Numbered from the stretch's first letter, positions 34,024-43,833 are shown. The stretch: 64,000 nucleotides of DNA from CAZVPF01 sp964628195 (GCA_964628195.1 CAZVPF010000018.1:8283-72282); one strand, 5' to 3'. Translations and numbers: made by a program. The notes: generated from the letters alone by a model not told the origin.

Positions 34024-35286
34024 TTACGATTTAGGCGGAATTATAAAATGGTCCGGCACCGGGAAACGCGAGCACAGCATAAGAGCTTCCTTGCCGACGT
34101 TCTCCACGATCGACTCGTTGTCCACGTTCTCGACGATTCGGTTGATAAGTCCTGCGATTATCTCCATCTCCGCTTCTTTCATGCCGCGTGTCGTAACCGC
34201 CGGCGTGCCGAGGCGAATACCGCTCGGATCGGTCGGCGGGGCCGGGTCCCCAGGTATCGAGTTATAGTTCGTAACTATTTTCGCCCGGTCAAGGGCCTTG
34301 GCGACCTTCTTGCCGCCCACCTTTTTATTCCTCAGGTCGATCAGGATAAGGTGATTGTCGGTCCCCCCGGAAACAAGATCAAACCCGTACTCAAGCAGTT
34401 TTTCGGAAAGTCTTTTGGCGTTTTTCACTACCTGCTTGGCATAGTTGACAAACTCCGGGGTGTCCGCTTCTGCAAGCGCAACAGCAAGCGCAGTCACCGT
34501 ATGCACATGCGGGCCGCCCTGAAGGTTCGGAAAAACCGCCGAATCAATCTTTTTAGCGTGCTCGCCCCTGCAAAGAAGCATCCCGCCCCTCGGCCCGCGA
34601 AGCGTCTTGTGAGTCGTCGTCGAAACAACATCCGCGTAAGGCACAGGGCTTTTGTGAATACCCGCAACGACAAGCCCCGATATATGCGCGATATCGCTTA
34701 CGTGATACGCCCCCACCCTCTTTGCAACATCGCCGAATATCTCGAAATCTATCTCCCGGGGATATGCGCTGGCACCGGAAATAATTATTTTCGGCTTGTG
34801 CTTCTTCGCCGCTTCTTCGAGCTTGTTATAGTCAATTGTACCCGTCTTCGGGTCAGTCTCGTAAGGCACCGAATTGTAAACCTTGCCCGTAAAGCTCACC
34901 TTCCAGCCGTGAGTCAGGTGACCGCCGTAGGGAAGTGAAAGCCCCATTATAGTGTCGCCCGGTTTTGCCAGCGCACTGTATGCAGCCAGGTTCGCAAGCG
35001 ACCCCGAATGAGACTGAACATTCGCGTGCTCGGCTTTGAAAACCTTCTTGGCACGCTCGACAGCGAGCGTCTCGATAAGATCCGTTACCTGCTGACCCTC
35101 GTAATACCGCTTTCCAGGATAACCCTCCGCGTATTTATTCGTTAAACAACTGCCCGTAGCCTGCATAACCGCGCGGGAAACATAGTTCTCCGATGGAATA
35201 AGCCTGATCGACCCGCTCTGACGGGCCGATTCCTGTGTGATCAATTCGTATATCTGAGGATCGTAAATTTCAAGTGCCGATAACAT
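34024..35286 (-). CDS. glyA: Serine hydroxymethyltransferase
   Basis: 420-residue PLP enzyme interconverting serine and glycine with tetrahydrofolate. The PLP lysine is in STTTHKTLRGPRGG; LIPSENYVSRAVMQATGS, NKYAEGYPGKRYYEG and the C-terminal RLGTPAVTTRGMKE are signature regions. Length is typical. ATG 35286 is chosen because AAGGGA lies 6 nt upstream; a TTG in the same frame at 35301 overlaps that site. No glycine or THF riboswitch is recognisable in the short leader. Confidence 0.97.
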   Translation of the reverse strand: MLSALEIYDPQIYELITQESARQSGSIRLIPSENYVSRAVMQATGSCLTNKYAEGYPGKRYYEGQQVTDLIETLAVERAKKVFKAEHANVQSHSGSLANLAAYSALAKPGDTIMGLSLPYGGHLTHGWKVSFTGKVYNSVPYETDPKTGTIDYNKLEEAAKKHKPKIIISGASAYPREIDFEIFGDVAKRVGAYHVSDIAHISGLVVAGIHKSPVPYADVVSTTTHKTLRGPRGGMLLCRGEHAKKIDSAVFPNLQGGPHVHTVTALAVALAEADTPEFVNYAKQVVKNAKRLSEKLLEYGFDLVSGGTDNHLILIDLRNKKVGGKKVAKALDRAKIVTNYNSIPGDPAPPTDPSGIRLGTPAVTTRGMKEAEMEIIAGLINRIVENVDNESIVENVGKEALMLCSRFPVPDHFIIPPKS

Positions 35287-35360
35287 CTCAATTCCCTTCA
35301 ATTTTCAAAGTAAATCAGCTATATATCACATAGTCAGGTCATTCTCAAGACATTTATTTG

Positions 35361-35390
35361 TTGACAAACCACGCTTTTTGCCATTAATAT
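35361..35390 (+). promoter_or_regulatory. Promoter of the TPR gene / rpsT unit
   Basis: TTGACA (35361-35366), 18-nt spacer, TAATAT (35385-35390), about 30 nt before the TPR gene start. Divergent from glyA. Confidence 0.65.
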
Positions 35391-35427
35391 CAACTTTTCT
35401 AATGCGTAACAATGGAGCATTTTGTCA

Positions 35428-36837
35428 ATGACCGATTACGATGTGGACACAGGCTCGGAAAAGGCACGGGCATTTTTCCAGCGTGCCGAGGAAGTCGCCG
35501 CAACAGACAATTTTGATTACGCTATCGACATGTACATCGAGGGGCTCAGGCTCTCACCGGAAAATGTCGAAGACGGGCACATTGCGCTTCGACGTCTCGC
35601 ACTGATAAGGCAGGGAAAAGGCGGAAAAAAACCATCAATCAAGGAAAAACTCAACAGGCGAACTGCTAAAAAACCCCTGACCGAAATGCTGAACGCTGAA
35701 TACCTGCTCGCCAAGGACCCGGACAACCTTTCCTATGCTGAAAACCTCCTAAAAGCAGCTATGCAAGGCACTTACTACAGAACCGCCCACTGGATAGCAA
35801 ACCTACTGTTCGAGGCCAACAAGGCCAGTGAAAAGCCCTCGGTCAGCACTTATATGCTGCTTATCGACGCTTACGAGAAGATGGAGCTCTACAGCGAAGC
35901 AGTCGAGGCCTGCAGAAGATGCGTCCAGCTCAAACCGGACGACTCCCCGCTGATAGAAAGACTCAAAAACCTCTCGGCGAAGATGACCATGCAGAAAGGA
36001 AAATACGGCCTGCAGCCCGATTACAAGCAGTCAATTAAAGACATCGAGATGCAAAGACAGCTCCAGTCCCAGCAGAGCAAGGTCAAAACGCTTGAATACC
36101 GAACCCAACAGGTCCAGAAAGCAAAAGAAAACTACGAAAATGACCCATCTATAGAAAATATTTTGCGATACGCAGACGCTATGGCTGATATCGGAACCAT
36201 CGAGCAATTCGACAAAGCTGTTGAACTTTTGCAGAAGCATTACCAGCAGTCAAACAAGTTCCCGCTTAAAAAACTCGAAGGCGAAATAAAGATAAAAAAA
36301 CTAAAAAAACAGGTCCGAGATATCAGGGACCAAATGGCTAAGTCCCCTGAAAACAATAACTTAAAACAGGAGCACGACCGTCTTATTAACGAGTTCGCAC
36401 AGACAGAGCTTCGGCATTTCCAAAACTGCGCAAAGCAGTACCCAACCGACCTGCGGATTAAATTCGAGCTGGGCCTAAGATACCTGATAACCCACCAATA
36501 CGACAAAGCGATACCCCTGCTCCAGGAGGCCCAGAAGGACCCGAGACAAAAACTTTCAGCAATGGACAAAACAGGGCTTTGCTTTTTCCTCAAAGGATGG
36601 TATGCTGATGCGATTGATATATTCCGCGAGGCGCTGAGGCTCTGCGAAGTCAAGGACAGCCCAATAGGCAAGGAACTTCGGTACAATCTTGCCAGGAGCC
36701 TCGAAAACCAGGGCCAGAAGCCCGAAGCGCTCGAGCTGCACAGGAAACTTATGCAGCTTGATTACGGTTATAAAGATGTTAGCGAGAGAGTTAAAACATT
36801 AAGAGAAGAGCTTGAAAAACCAACCTCTCAGCAGTGA
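35428..36837 (+). CDS. TPR-repeat protein
   Basis: 469-residue soluble protein built of tetratricopeptide-like helical pairs: FFQRAEEVAATDNFDYAIDM near the start, LIDAYEKMELYSEAVEACRR around 150, FELGLRYLITHQYDKAIPLL around 350 and LARSLENQGQKPEALELHRK near the end, interrupted by a charged Lys/Gln coiled coil (about 195-310). No signal peptide. ATG at 35428 is preferred, 10 nt after GGAG, over TTG at 35422. Probably a scaffold; no enzymatic motif. It shares a transcript with rpsT, 30 nt downstream, a pairing that could be lineage-specific. Confidence 0.8.
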   Translation: MTDYDVDTGSEKARAFFQRAEEVAATDNFDYAIDMYIEGLRLSPENVEDGHIALRRLALIRQGKGGKKPSIKEKLNRRTAKKPLTEMLNAEYLLAKDPDNLSYAENLLKAAMQGTYYRTAHWIANLLFEANKASEKPSVSTYMLLIDAYEKMELYSEAVEACRRCVQLKPDDSPLIERLKNLSAKMTMQKGKYGLQPDYKQSIKDIEMQRQLQSQQSKVKTLEYRTQQVQKAKENYENDPSIENILRYADAMADIGTIEQFDKAVELLQKHYQQSNKFPLKKLEGEIKIKKLKKQVRDIRDQMAKSPENNNLKQEHDRLINEFAQTELRHFQNCAKQYPTDLRIKFELGLRYLITHQYDKAIPLLQEAQKDPRQKLSAMDKTGLCFFLKGWYADAIDIFREALRLCEVKDSPIGKELRYNLARSLENQGQKPEALELHRKLMQLDYGYKDVSERVKTLREELEKPTSQQ

Positions 36838-36867
36838 GTATAAGATAAAGTATTATCAGGAGTTGAA

Positions 36868-37146
36868 ATGGCACATTCATTGTCAAGAAGAAAACGAGTA
36901 AGGCAAAACGCTAAAAAAAGGGTCACCAACAGGGCCCGAAAGAGCATGGTCAAAACGCAGATAAAGCATTTTGAAAATGCCCTGAAGGAAAGCGACTACC
37001 AGAAAGCATCCGAGCAGTATAAAAAGCTGCAAAAGAAGCTCGATAAAGTCGCCGCAACAAGCACGATGCACAAGAACACCGCATCGCGGTTAAAATCGAG
37101 GCTAAGCAAAAAGCTCAAGGCACTCGAACAGAAAGCGTCCGCATAG
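36868..37146 (+). CDS. rpsT: 30S ribosomal protein S20
   Basis: 92-residue basic helical ribosomal protein. MAHSLSRRKRVRQNAKKRV and NRARKSMVKTQIKHF are the family's start, KNTASRLKSRLSKKL its end; length matches. Binds 16S rRNA early in 30S assembly. AGGAG lies 6 nt before the ATG. Followed by a hairpin terminator. Confidence 0.96.
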   Translation: MAHSLSRRKRVRQNAKKRVTNRARKSMVKTQIKHFENALKESDYQKASEQYKKLQKKLDKVAATSTMHKNTASRLKSRLSKKLKALEQKASA

Positions 37147-37186
37147 CGGCAAAAAAACGAACAATTTTTAGTGTGACACATAAAGG

Positions 37187-37215
37187 CGCTTAGTCGATAA
37201 TACATTGACTAAGCG
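37187..37215 (+). terminator. Terminator-like hairpin after rpsT
   Basis: Perfect 9-bp stem CGCTTAGTC (37187-37195) / GACTAAGCG (37207-37215), 11-nt loop, followed by a T-rich stretch (TCTTGTTCATTTT). The right arm overlaps a possible rnr promoter, TTGACT (37206-37211)-N17-TAAGAT (37229-37234). Confidence 0.6.
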
Positions 37216-37271
37216 TCTTGTTCATTTTAAGATTCATCAAAAGGAGAAAGTTAATTAATCAAGAAAACAGC

Positions 37272-39473
37272 ATGGAACCATTGAAAAAATTAATTCTGGA
37301 CCATATCGGTCAAAAAGATTACAAGCCCGTTAAATTAACCGCCCTGGCAAAAGAAATCGGCATAACCGAAAACGAATGGGAAGACTTCAGGCAGGCGTTC
37401 GACGAGCTCAAAAAGCAGGGCAAAGTCGCCAAGGGCCCCAAAAACCTAATAGCCCCGCCAGATATGGCGGGCAAAGTAATAGGCAAGTTTCAGGCAAATA
37501 AACGCGGTTTCGGATTTGTCATACCTCTCGAACCCAACTCACACGGCGACCTGTTCATAGCCCACGGCGCCGCCTCAGGCGCGATGACCGGCGATATCGT
37601 CGCAGCCAAACCCATGAAAAAGGGCTACCGTAACGGCCAGGTGCGTTATCACGGCATAATCACCGAAATAATCGACCGCGGTTACAAAAACATCGTCGGG
37701 CAGTTGAAAAACTACGACGGCGAATGGTACGTCGAGCCCGACGGCAGCGAATTCGTCGAACCCATCGAAGTCGAGGACATCTCAGCCAGCGGCGCAAAGC
37801 AGGACGACAAGGTCCAGGTCGAGATCATTTCATACCCCGCCGAACACCTCCCCGCCCAGGGCGTCATAACAAAAATACTCGGCAAAGCAGGCATGTACGA
37901 CGCAGAAATCGAATCAATAATGATAATGTACGAGCTGCCCCACGAATTCGAGCAGCCCTGCATCGACCAGGCCCGACAGGCCGCGAAAGACTTCGACCCT
38001 CAATCCGCCCCCAGGCGAGACGACATAACTGACGAAATGATAATCACCATCGACCCGCCCGACGCAAAAGACTTCGACGACGCCATCTCGATCAAAAGAA
38101 ACAGCGACGGCAACTGGGTGCTCGGCATCCATATCGCCGACGTCAGCGAATTCGTCGGGCTCGACTCCCCGCTGGACAAACAGGCCCGGGAAAGGGGCAA
38201 CAGCGTCTATCTGCCCGGCAAAGTGGTCCCAATGCTGCCCGAAATACTCAGCAACGGCATATGCTCACTTCAGCCCGACCAGCAAAGGTTCGCCAAAACA
38301 GCATATATCACCTACGACAACGGCGGAGAAGTCCTCGGCACAGAGTTCGCCAACAGCATAATAAAAAGCAAAGCCAGGCTCACTTACGAACAGGCCGACC
38401 GAATACTGAAAGGCGACGCCCAGGGCGTCCCAGGCCCCGTCGTCGCGCTTCTTAAGGACATGGAAACACTCGCCGGGCTGATAGAAAAACGTCGCCGAAG
38501 AAAAGGAATGATACACCTCGACCTGCCCGAGATCGAGCTTGTCATGGACGACCAGGGAAAAGTCGTGGACGCCCACCCCGCCGACGACAGCTACCCGCAC
38601 ACGATTATCGAAATGTTCATGGTCGAGGCAAACGAAGCAGTCGCACGAACCCTCGACCGCTTCGGCGTGCCCTTTATAAGAAGAATACACCCGGACCCCG
38701 ACACAGCCGACCTGAGCAAGGTAACAAAATTCGTAAAAATATGCGGAATTAAAATACCAAAAGTCCTCGACCGAGCAGCAATCCAGGACCTGCTGAAAAA
38801 GGTCAAGGGAAAGCCCTACGAATACGCCGTAAACATCTACATTCTGAGAAGCTTCCAGCGGGCAGAGTATTCACCCTCCCACGTCGGACACTTCGCCCTT
38901 GCCTCGACCCACTACTGCCACTTCACCAGCCCCATAAGAAGATACGCAGACCTGACAATACACCGCCTCATAAACTGCTACATCGAAGGCACCCTGAACA
39001 AGATCGGCCTCGAAGAGGTCCTGCCGGAAATGCAGCTCCGGGAGATAGGCAAGCACATCTCCTTCACCGAACAGCAGGCCACCCAGGCCGAACGCGAGCT
39101 GAAAATGGTGCTCATACTGCAAATGCTCGAACAGCACGTCGGCCAGGAGCTTAACTGTGTCATAACCGGACTTACCGGATTCGGCATCTTCGCTCAGTGC
39201 AAAAAATTCGGCATCGAGGGGCTGATCGAGTTCGGAGACCTCGGTATGGACGAATGGAAATACGACGACGCAAAACAGGCCGTGGTAGGCCGCCACTCCG
39301 GCAAAAGCGTATACATGGGCATGGAAATGAAGGTCCGAATAGCATCGGTAAACGTCGCCGGCAGACACCTCTACCTCGCCCCCGCAGAAAAACTCGTAAC
39401 CAGAAAACCAAACATAAAATCCGTCAATTCCCCCAAAAAACGCCGCAAAAAAGGCAAAAAATCCCGTGCCTGA
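37272..39473 (+). CDS. rnr: Ribonuclease R
   Basis: 733-residue (from ATG 37272) 3'-5' exoribonuclease of the RNB family. It has an N-terminal helix-turn-helix-like part, a cold-shock domain (GKFQANKRGFGFVIPLE), the RNB catalytic core with the metal aspartates in DPPDAKDFDDAISI, and an S1 domain (HVGQELNCVITGLTGFGIF), ending in a Lys/Arg tail usual for RNase R. The start is unclear: the only strong Shine-Dalgarno (AGGAGA, 37242-37247) is 24 nt before the ATG but 6 nt before an in-frame ATT at 37254, so initiation at AUU is conceivable. Degrades structured RNA in the cytoplasm. Confidence 0.95.
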   Translation: MEPLKKLILDHIGQKDYKPVKLTALAKEIGITENEWEDFRQAFDELKKQGKVAKGPKNLIAPPDMAGKVIGKFQANKRGFGFVIPLEPNSHGDLFIAHGAASGAMTGDIVAAKPMKKGYRNGQVRYHGIITEIIDRGYKNIVGQLKNYDGEWYVEPDGSEFVEPIEVEDISASGAKQDDKVQVEIISYPAEHLPAQGVITKILGKAGMYDAEIESIMIMYELPHEFEQPCIDQARQAAKDFDPQSAPRRDDITDEMIITIDPPDAKDFDDAISIKRNSDGNWVLGIHIADVSEFVGLDSPLDKQARERGNSVYLPGKVVPMLPEILSNGICSLQPDQQRFAKTAYITYDNGGEVLGTEFANSIIKSKARLTYEQADRILKGDAQGVPGPVVALLKDMETLAGLIEKRRRRKGMIHLDLPEIELVMDDQGKVVDAHPADDSYPHTIIEMFMVEANEAVARTLDRFGVPFIRRIHPDPDTADLSKVTKFVKICGIKIPKVLDRAAIQDLLKKVKGKPYEYAVNIYILRSFQRAEYSPSHVGHFALASTHYCHFTSPIRRYADLTIHRLINCYIEGTLNKIGLEEVLPEMQLREIGKHISFTEQQATQAERELKMVLILQMLEQHVGQELNCVITGLTGFGIFAQCKKFGIEGLIEFGDLGMDEWKYDDAKQAVVGRHSGKSVYMGMEMKVRIASVNVAGRHLYLAPAEKLVTRKPNIKSVNSPKKRRKKGKKSRA

Positions 39474-39506
39474 CCACCCTAACCAACATCTAACACCAAC
39501 GGCTTC

Positions 39507-39534
39507 TTGACTTTTCGCCCGATTTGTTTATTAT
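39507..39534 (+). promoter_or_regulatory. Promoter of efp-secA
   Basis: TTGACT (39507-39512), 16-nt spacer, TATTAT (39529-39534), about 80 nt before the efp ATG. Confidence 0.55.
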
Positions 39535-39617
39535 TAAATCCTTACTTTGACGGATCGAAAACGATAAATATGGATTCGAAATTCACGTAATAACTGTTTG
39601 TTTTAACAGGAGCAGCA

Positions 39618-40178
39618 ATGAGAGCATCGGAAATGAACAAAGGCCAAACCGTTAAGGTCGACGACGAGCTTTATACCATCGTTGACTACCAGCACGTCAA
39701 GCTCGGCAAAGGCGGAGCGGTCTACCAGACAAAACTCAAAAATATCGAAACCGGAAACATACGCGACATCAGGCTCCGGGCCGAGGAAAACATAGAAGAG
39801 GCATACCTCGACAAGCGAAATTACGAATACCTTTACTCCTCCGGTTCCGAGCACGTGCTGATGGACCTTGAGAACTACGAGCAGATAACACTTTACGACG
39901 AGCAGTTCGGCGAGGGCCCAAAGTACCTGAAACCAAACACCCAGCTTCAGGTCGCAATGTACAACAACAAACCCGTCGTGGTAACTCTGCCCAACACCGT
40001 CGACCTCGAGGTAACCGAAACCGCCCCGGAAATAAAAGGCGCAACGGCAACCAACCAGTACAAACCGGCCACGCTTGAGACCGGCATCGAGGTCCAGGTG
40101 CCCCCGTTTATCAAGATCGGCGAGATGATCCGCATCGATACAAGAACAGGCCAGTACGTTACCCGCGTTAAAGATTAA
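39618..40178 (+). CDS. efp: Translation elongation factor P
   Basis: 186-residue EF-P relieving ribosome stalling at polyproline. Three beta-barrel domains: KOW-like start (SEMNKGQTVKVDDELYTIV), central S1-like, C-terminal end with EVQVPPFIKIGEMIRIDTRT. The tip loop that carries the modified Lys reads HVKLGKGGAVYQ, whereas EF-Ps often have K-P-G-K there. The modification type is not predictable. AGGAG precedes the ATG. Eleven bases from secA, in one operon. Confidence 0.95.
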   Translation: MRASEMNKGQTVKVDDELYTIVDYQHVKLGKGGAVYQTKLKNIETGNIRDIRLRAEENIEEAYLDKRNYEYLYSSGSEHVLMDLENYEQITLYDEQFGEGPKYLKPNTQLQVAMYNNKPVVVTLPNTVDLEVTETAPEIKGATATNQYKPATLETGIEVQVPPFIKIGEMIRIDTRTGQYVTRVKD

Positions 40179-40189
40179 GCAAAAAAAAC

Positions 40190-43100
40190 ATGGCGAAAAA
40201 AAAGATAAGCGGTTTCCTGCACAAAATATTCGGCTCGCGCAACGAGCGCATGGTCAAAAATTACATGAACACCGCCCTTGCCGCAGGCGAATTTGAACCT
40301 GCGGTAGAACAGCTTTCCGACCAGGAGCTAAAGGCAAAGACAGCCGAATTCAAAAACTCAATTGCCTCAGGCACAAGCGTCACGGACATTCTGCCCGAGG
40401 CATTTGCCGTCGTGCGCGAAGCTGCCCGGCGAAACCTCAACATGCGACACTTCGACGTCCAGCTTGTAGGCGGCAACGTGCTCTATGAAGGCAAGATCGC
40501 CGAGATGGCAACCGGCGAAGGTAAAACACTCGTCGCAACCCTCGCCTCTTACCTTATCCACCTGACAGGCAAACACGTCCATATCATCACCGTCAACGAT
40601 TACCTCGCGAAACGTGACGCCGAGTGGATGTCGCCCGTCTACAACGCACTCGGCATGACCGTCGGCGCAATACAGGCCGACATGGACACACGCGGCCAGC
40701 ATCGAAAGGACCAGTACGCCTGCGACATAACCTACGGAACCAACAATGAGTTCGGCTTCGATTACCTCCGCGACAACATGAAAATTTCCCTTGAGCATAT
40801 GGCCCAGGGCCCGCTTGATTACTGCATCATAGACGAAGTCGACTCGATCCTGATAGACGAGGCAAGAACCCCGCTTATCATATCGGGCCCCGCCTTCGAC
40901 GACGTAACGCGGTACAAAAAAGCCGACACCGTCGCACGCGAGCTTATGAACCTCCAAAGCGGCTACGACCGGACAAAAAACCAGATCGACACCGCCGAGC
41001 GAACCATTGCCAACGCCCAGGGAGAGCTCTCCGAGGCCAAAAAAGCAAAGGACAGCTCCCGCGCCGAAAAAGCTCAGAAAGTTATCGAAGAAAACCAGCA
41101 AAAACTCGAACAGGCACAGGCAAAACTCGAAACCGTCACCCAGTATTACGAAGTCGAGCACGACCGTAAATCCGTGCACCTCACACACGAGGGAATCGGC
41201 GCAGCCCAGGAAATCGCAGGCGTAGGCTCCTTCTTCACCGGCTCGAACATGGAATGGCCGCACATGCTCGAACAGGCCCTGCGCGCGCACGTCACCTTCG
41301 AGCGCGAAAAGGACTACGTCGTCATGGACGGCAAGGTCGTCATCGTTGACGAATTCACCGGCAGGCTCATGCACGGCCGACAGTGGTCCGACGGGCTCCA
41401 CCAGGCAGTCGAGGCAAAAGAAAACGTCACAGTAAAGGAAGAAACACAGACCCTCGCGACAATCACCCTCCAGAACTTTTTCAAGCTCTACGGCAAAATG
41501 TCCGGCATGACCGGAACCGCCGCCACCGAGTCCGACGAGTTCATGAACATATACAAACTCGAAGTCGTCGTCATCCCCACCAACAAACCCTGCATAAGAG
41601 ACGACCGAGACGACACGATCTACAAAACAATGCCCGAAAAATTCAACGCCATCGTCGAAGAAATACACTCCGTCTCCGCCGCCGGCAGGCCCGTACTCGT
41701 CGGCACGATAAGCATCGAAAAATCCGAAGCAATCTCCAACGCCCTGCAGCGTTCCTTCGGCCTCGACCACGAAGTGCTGAACGCAAAACAGCACGCACGC
41801 GAAGCAGGCATTGTCGAAAAAGCCGGCAGCCAGCACGAACAGCGAGACGGCAAAAAATACGGCAACGTGACCATCGCCACCAACATGGCCGGTCGCGGCA
41901 CGGACATAAAACTTTCCCCAGAGGTCGCCCGGATCGGCGGACTGCACATCGTCGGAACCGAAAGGCACGAGTCAAGGCGTATCGACAACCAGCTCCGAGG
42001 CCGTGCAGGCAGACAGGGCGACAAAGGCTCAAGCGTCTTTTTCCTCAGCTTCGACGACGACCTTATGAAAATATTCGGCGGCGAGCGCATCCTGAAAATG
42101 CTCACGCTCATCGGCTGGGAACAGGGACAGCCAATCGCCCATCCCGGCATAAGCAAACAGATCGAAAAAGTGCAGAAAAAAGTCGAGGAACGAAACTTCG
42201 AGTCCCGAAAGTCACTTCTCGAATACGACGAGGTCATGGACTACCAGCGGAAATATTTCTACCAGCGCCGCCGCGAGATACTCAAAGGCGCCGACCTCAA
42301 GGGCATAATAACCGAAATGGTCGAAGAAACTGTCAAAGCAAACTGCCAAAACATACTTGATCCCTTCTACCCGTACAGGTGCATCGTCGAATGGTCGAGA
42401 AGCAATTTCCGCGTTGACCTCGACGAGCGGAAAATACGCGACATCTCGCCCGAAGAGATCGAGGAAATGATAAAATCCCGCGCAAAACTTAACGCCGAAA
42501 ACGACGTCCAGATAACCCTCGGCGAATACCTCGAGGACTTCGAGGACCCCAAAACATGGAACCTCCAGGGCCTTTCCAGGTGGGCCATGAGCACCTTCTC
42601 GGCAAACGTGCAGGAATCCAAACTGCGCAAAATGAACCACGAAGAAATTGCCCAGGCTCTAATCGAATCGGCCCAGGAGCAGATCGACAAAAAAGACGCC
42701 TCCCAGGTCGCCGAGTTCTTAAAGCCAGAGTTCCCCCTAAGGACCCTTACAAACTGGGCCAACGCGAAGTTCGACCTGCGCCTCTCGCACGAAGACTTTG
42801 CGGAACTGGGCCCGGAACCCGCCGCAGAAAAAATGCTCGAAGCGGTCAATGAAAAATACCGCAACAGGGAGATCGAGTACCCGGTAGAATTCGCCATGAA
42901 CATGGCATTCGGCCCCCAGGGCCCCAACCCCTACGCAATGAAATCGCTCGCCGACTGGGCAAAACGCAAGTACCGAATCGACCTCGACCCGGACGTGCTG
43001 CAGGAAACACCGCCGAAAAATATTTACGACCAGCTTATCGAGCAAAGCTCGAGTTACAACAACGGCAAACTCGTCGAAGAGGTAACCGAGCACAAAACCG

Positions 43101-43675
43101 ACGACCTCCACGCTTTCGCCGAATGGGCCAACGAACGTTTTGGCGCAGGCCTCGACAACCAGGATTTCGATTCGCCCGACCGGCTCGAACAGGCAGCCCT
43201 CTCAGCCGGGAGAAAGTTCATGCGAAAAGAACTCGCAGACCTCGAAAAATACGTGCTCATACAAATCTACGACGCAACCTGGAAGGACCACCTCTACTCA
43301 ATGGACCACCTCAAGGAGAGCATCTTCCTCCGGGCGTTCGCCGAAAAGGACCCCAAGATCGAGTACAAGCAGGAAGGCTTCCGCATGTTCAACGAAATGC
43401 TCGACCAGGTCCGCGACAAGGTAACCGACACAATATTCAAGGTCCGAATCGACCCCGGCACACAAACCCGAAACGTCTGGAACGTCAGCCAGGCAAAGCA
43501 CGACCAGGTAAGCCAGTTCGAGATGGCCGAAAAACAGCGCGCCGCCGCAACAGCGCCACAAACAGAAAAACAGGTCAAACAGGTCAAACTCGAACAGCCG
43601 AAAGTAGGCCGAAACGACCCATGCCCATGCGGAAGCGGGAAAAAATACAAAAAATGCTGCGGAAAAAACGTCTGA
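40190..43675 (+). CDS. secA: Preprotein translocase ATPase SecA, enlarged form
   Basis: 1161-residue motor that drives proteins through SecYEG; about 260 residues longer than E. coli SecA. Core motifs are intact: Walker A ATGEGKTLVATLA, DEAD-like IIDEVDSILIDEARTP, TNMAGRGTDIKL, and QLRGRAGRQGD. Two expansions are visible: a charged coiled coil of about 60-75 residues in the preprotein-binding region (about 250-325), and in the helical-wing region four repeats marked by Trp-Ala at 798, 856, 923 and 979. The end is a zinc-binding SEC-C motif (CPCGSGKKYKKCC) after a Gln/Lys linker. It follows efp by 11 nt; no strong Shine-Dalgarno, so coupled translation is likely. Confidence 0.97.
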   Translation: MAKKKISGFLHKIFGSRNERMVKNYMNTALAAGEFEPAVEQLSDQELKAKTAEFKNSIASGTSVTDILPEAFAVVREAARRNLNMRHFDVQLVGGNVLYEGKIAEMATGEGKTLVATLASYLIHLTGKHVHIITVNDYLAKRDAEWMSPVYNALGMTVGAIQADMDTRGQHRKDQYACDITYGTNNEFGFDYLRDNMKISLEHMAQGPLDYCIIDEVDSILIDEARTPLIISGPAFDDVTRYKKADTVARELMNLQSGYDRTKNQIDTAERTIANAQGELSEAKKAKDSSRAEKAQKVIEENQQKLEQAQAKLETVTQYYEVEHDRKSVHLTHEGIGAAQEIAGVGSFFTGSNMEWPHMLEQALRAHVTFEREKDYVVMDGKVVIVDEFTGRLMHGRQWSDGLHQAVEAKENVTVKEETQTLATITLQNFFKLYGKMSGMTGTAATESDEFMNIYKLEVVVIPTNKPCIRDDRDDTIYKTMPEKFNAIVEEIHSVSAAGRPVLVGTISIEKSEAISNALQRSFGLDHEVLNAKQHAREAGIVEKAGSQHEQRDGKKYGNVTIATNMAGRGTDIKLSPEVARIGGLHIVGTERHESRRIDNQLRGRAGRQGDKGSSVFFLSFDDDLMKIFGGERILKMLTLIGWEQGQPIAHPGISKQIEKVQKKVEERNFESRKSLLEYDEVMDYQRKYFYQRRREILKGADLKGIITEMVEETVKANCQNILDPFYPYRCIVEWSRSNFRVDLDERKIRDISPEEIEEMIKSRAKLNAENDVQITLGEYLEDFEDPKTWNLQGLSRWAMSTFSANVQESKLRKMNHEEIAQALIESAQEQIDKKDASQVAEFLKPEFPLRTLTNWANAKFDLRLSHEDFAELGPEPAAEKMLEAVNEKYRNREIEYPVEFAMNMAFGPQGPNPYAMKSLADWAKRKYRIDLDPDVLQETPPKNIYDQLIEQSSSYNNGKLVEEVTEHKTDDLHAFAEWANERFGAGLDNQDFDSPDRLEQAALSAGRKFMRKELADLEKYVLIQIYDATWKDHLYSMDHLKESIFLRAFAEKDPKIEYKQEGFRMFNEMLDQVRDKVTDTIFKVRIDPGTQTRNVWNVSQAKHDQVSQFEMAEKQRAAATAPQTEKQVKQVKLEQPKVGRNDPCPCGSGKKYKKCCGKNV

Positions 43676-43833
43676 TACCCACCCAGTCAAATAGCTGAAT
43701 AAACAACGTCGATTAAAAAATGACACTCCGCATCGGAACGTTAGTCTTTAAGCTGAACCGTGCCGCAACTATTAAAAGTTGAAATCCCCAGAATAGGTAA
43801 AAATATTTTCCTCATTTTAACCCGTACCGAACC

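Noticed and set aside
35287..35421. Glycine or tetrahydrofolate riboswitch before glyA
   Set aside because: The leader is short and shared with a divergent promoter; no conserved riboswitch core was recognised.
40367..41968. 533-codon open frame antisense to secA
   Set aside because: SecA on the plus strand is unmistakable; the antisense frame is Val/Phe/Cys/Gly-rich, has no motif and arises from the codon bias of the real gene.
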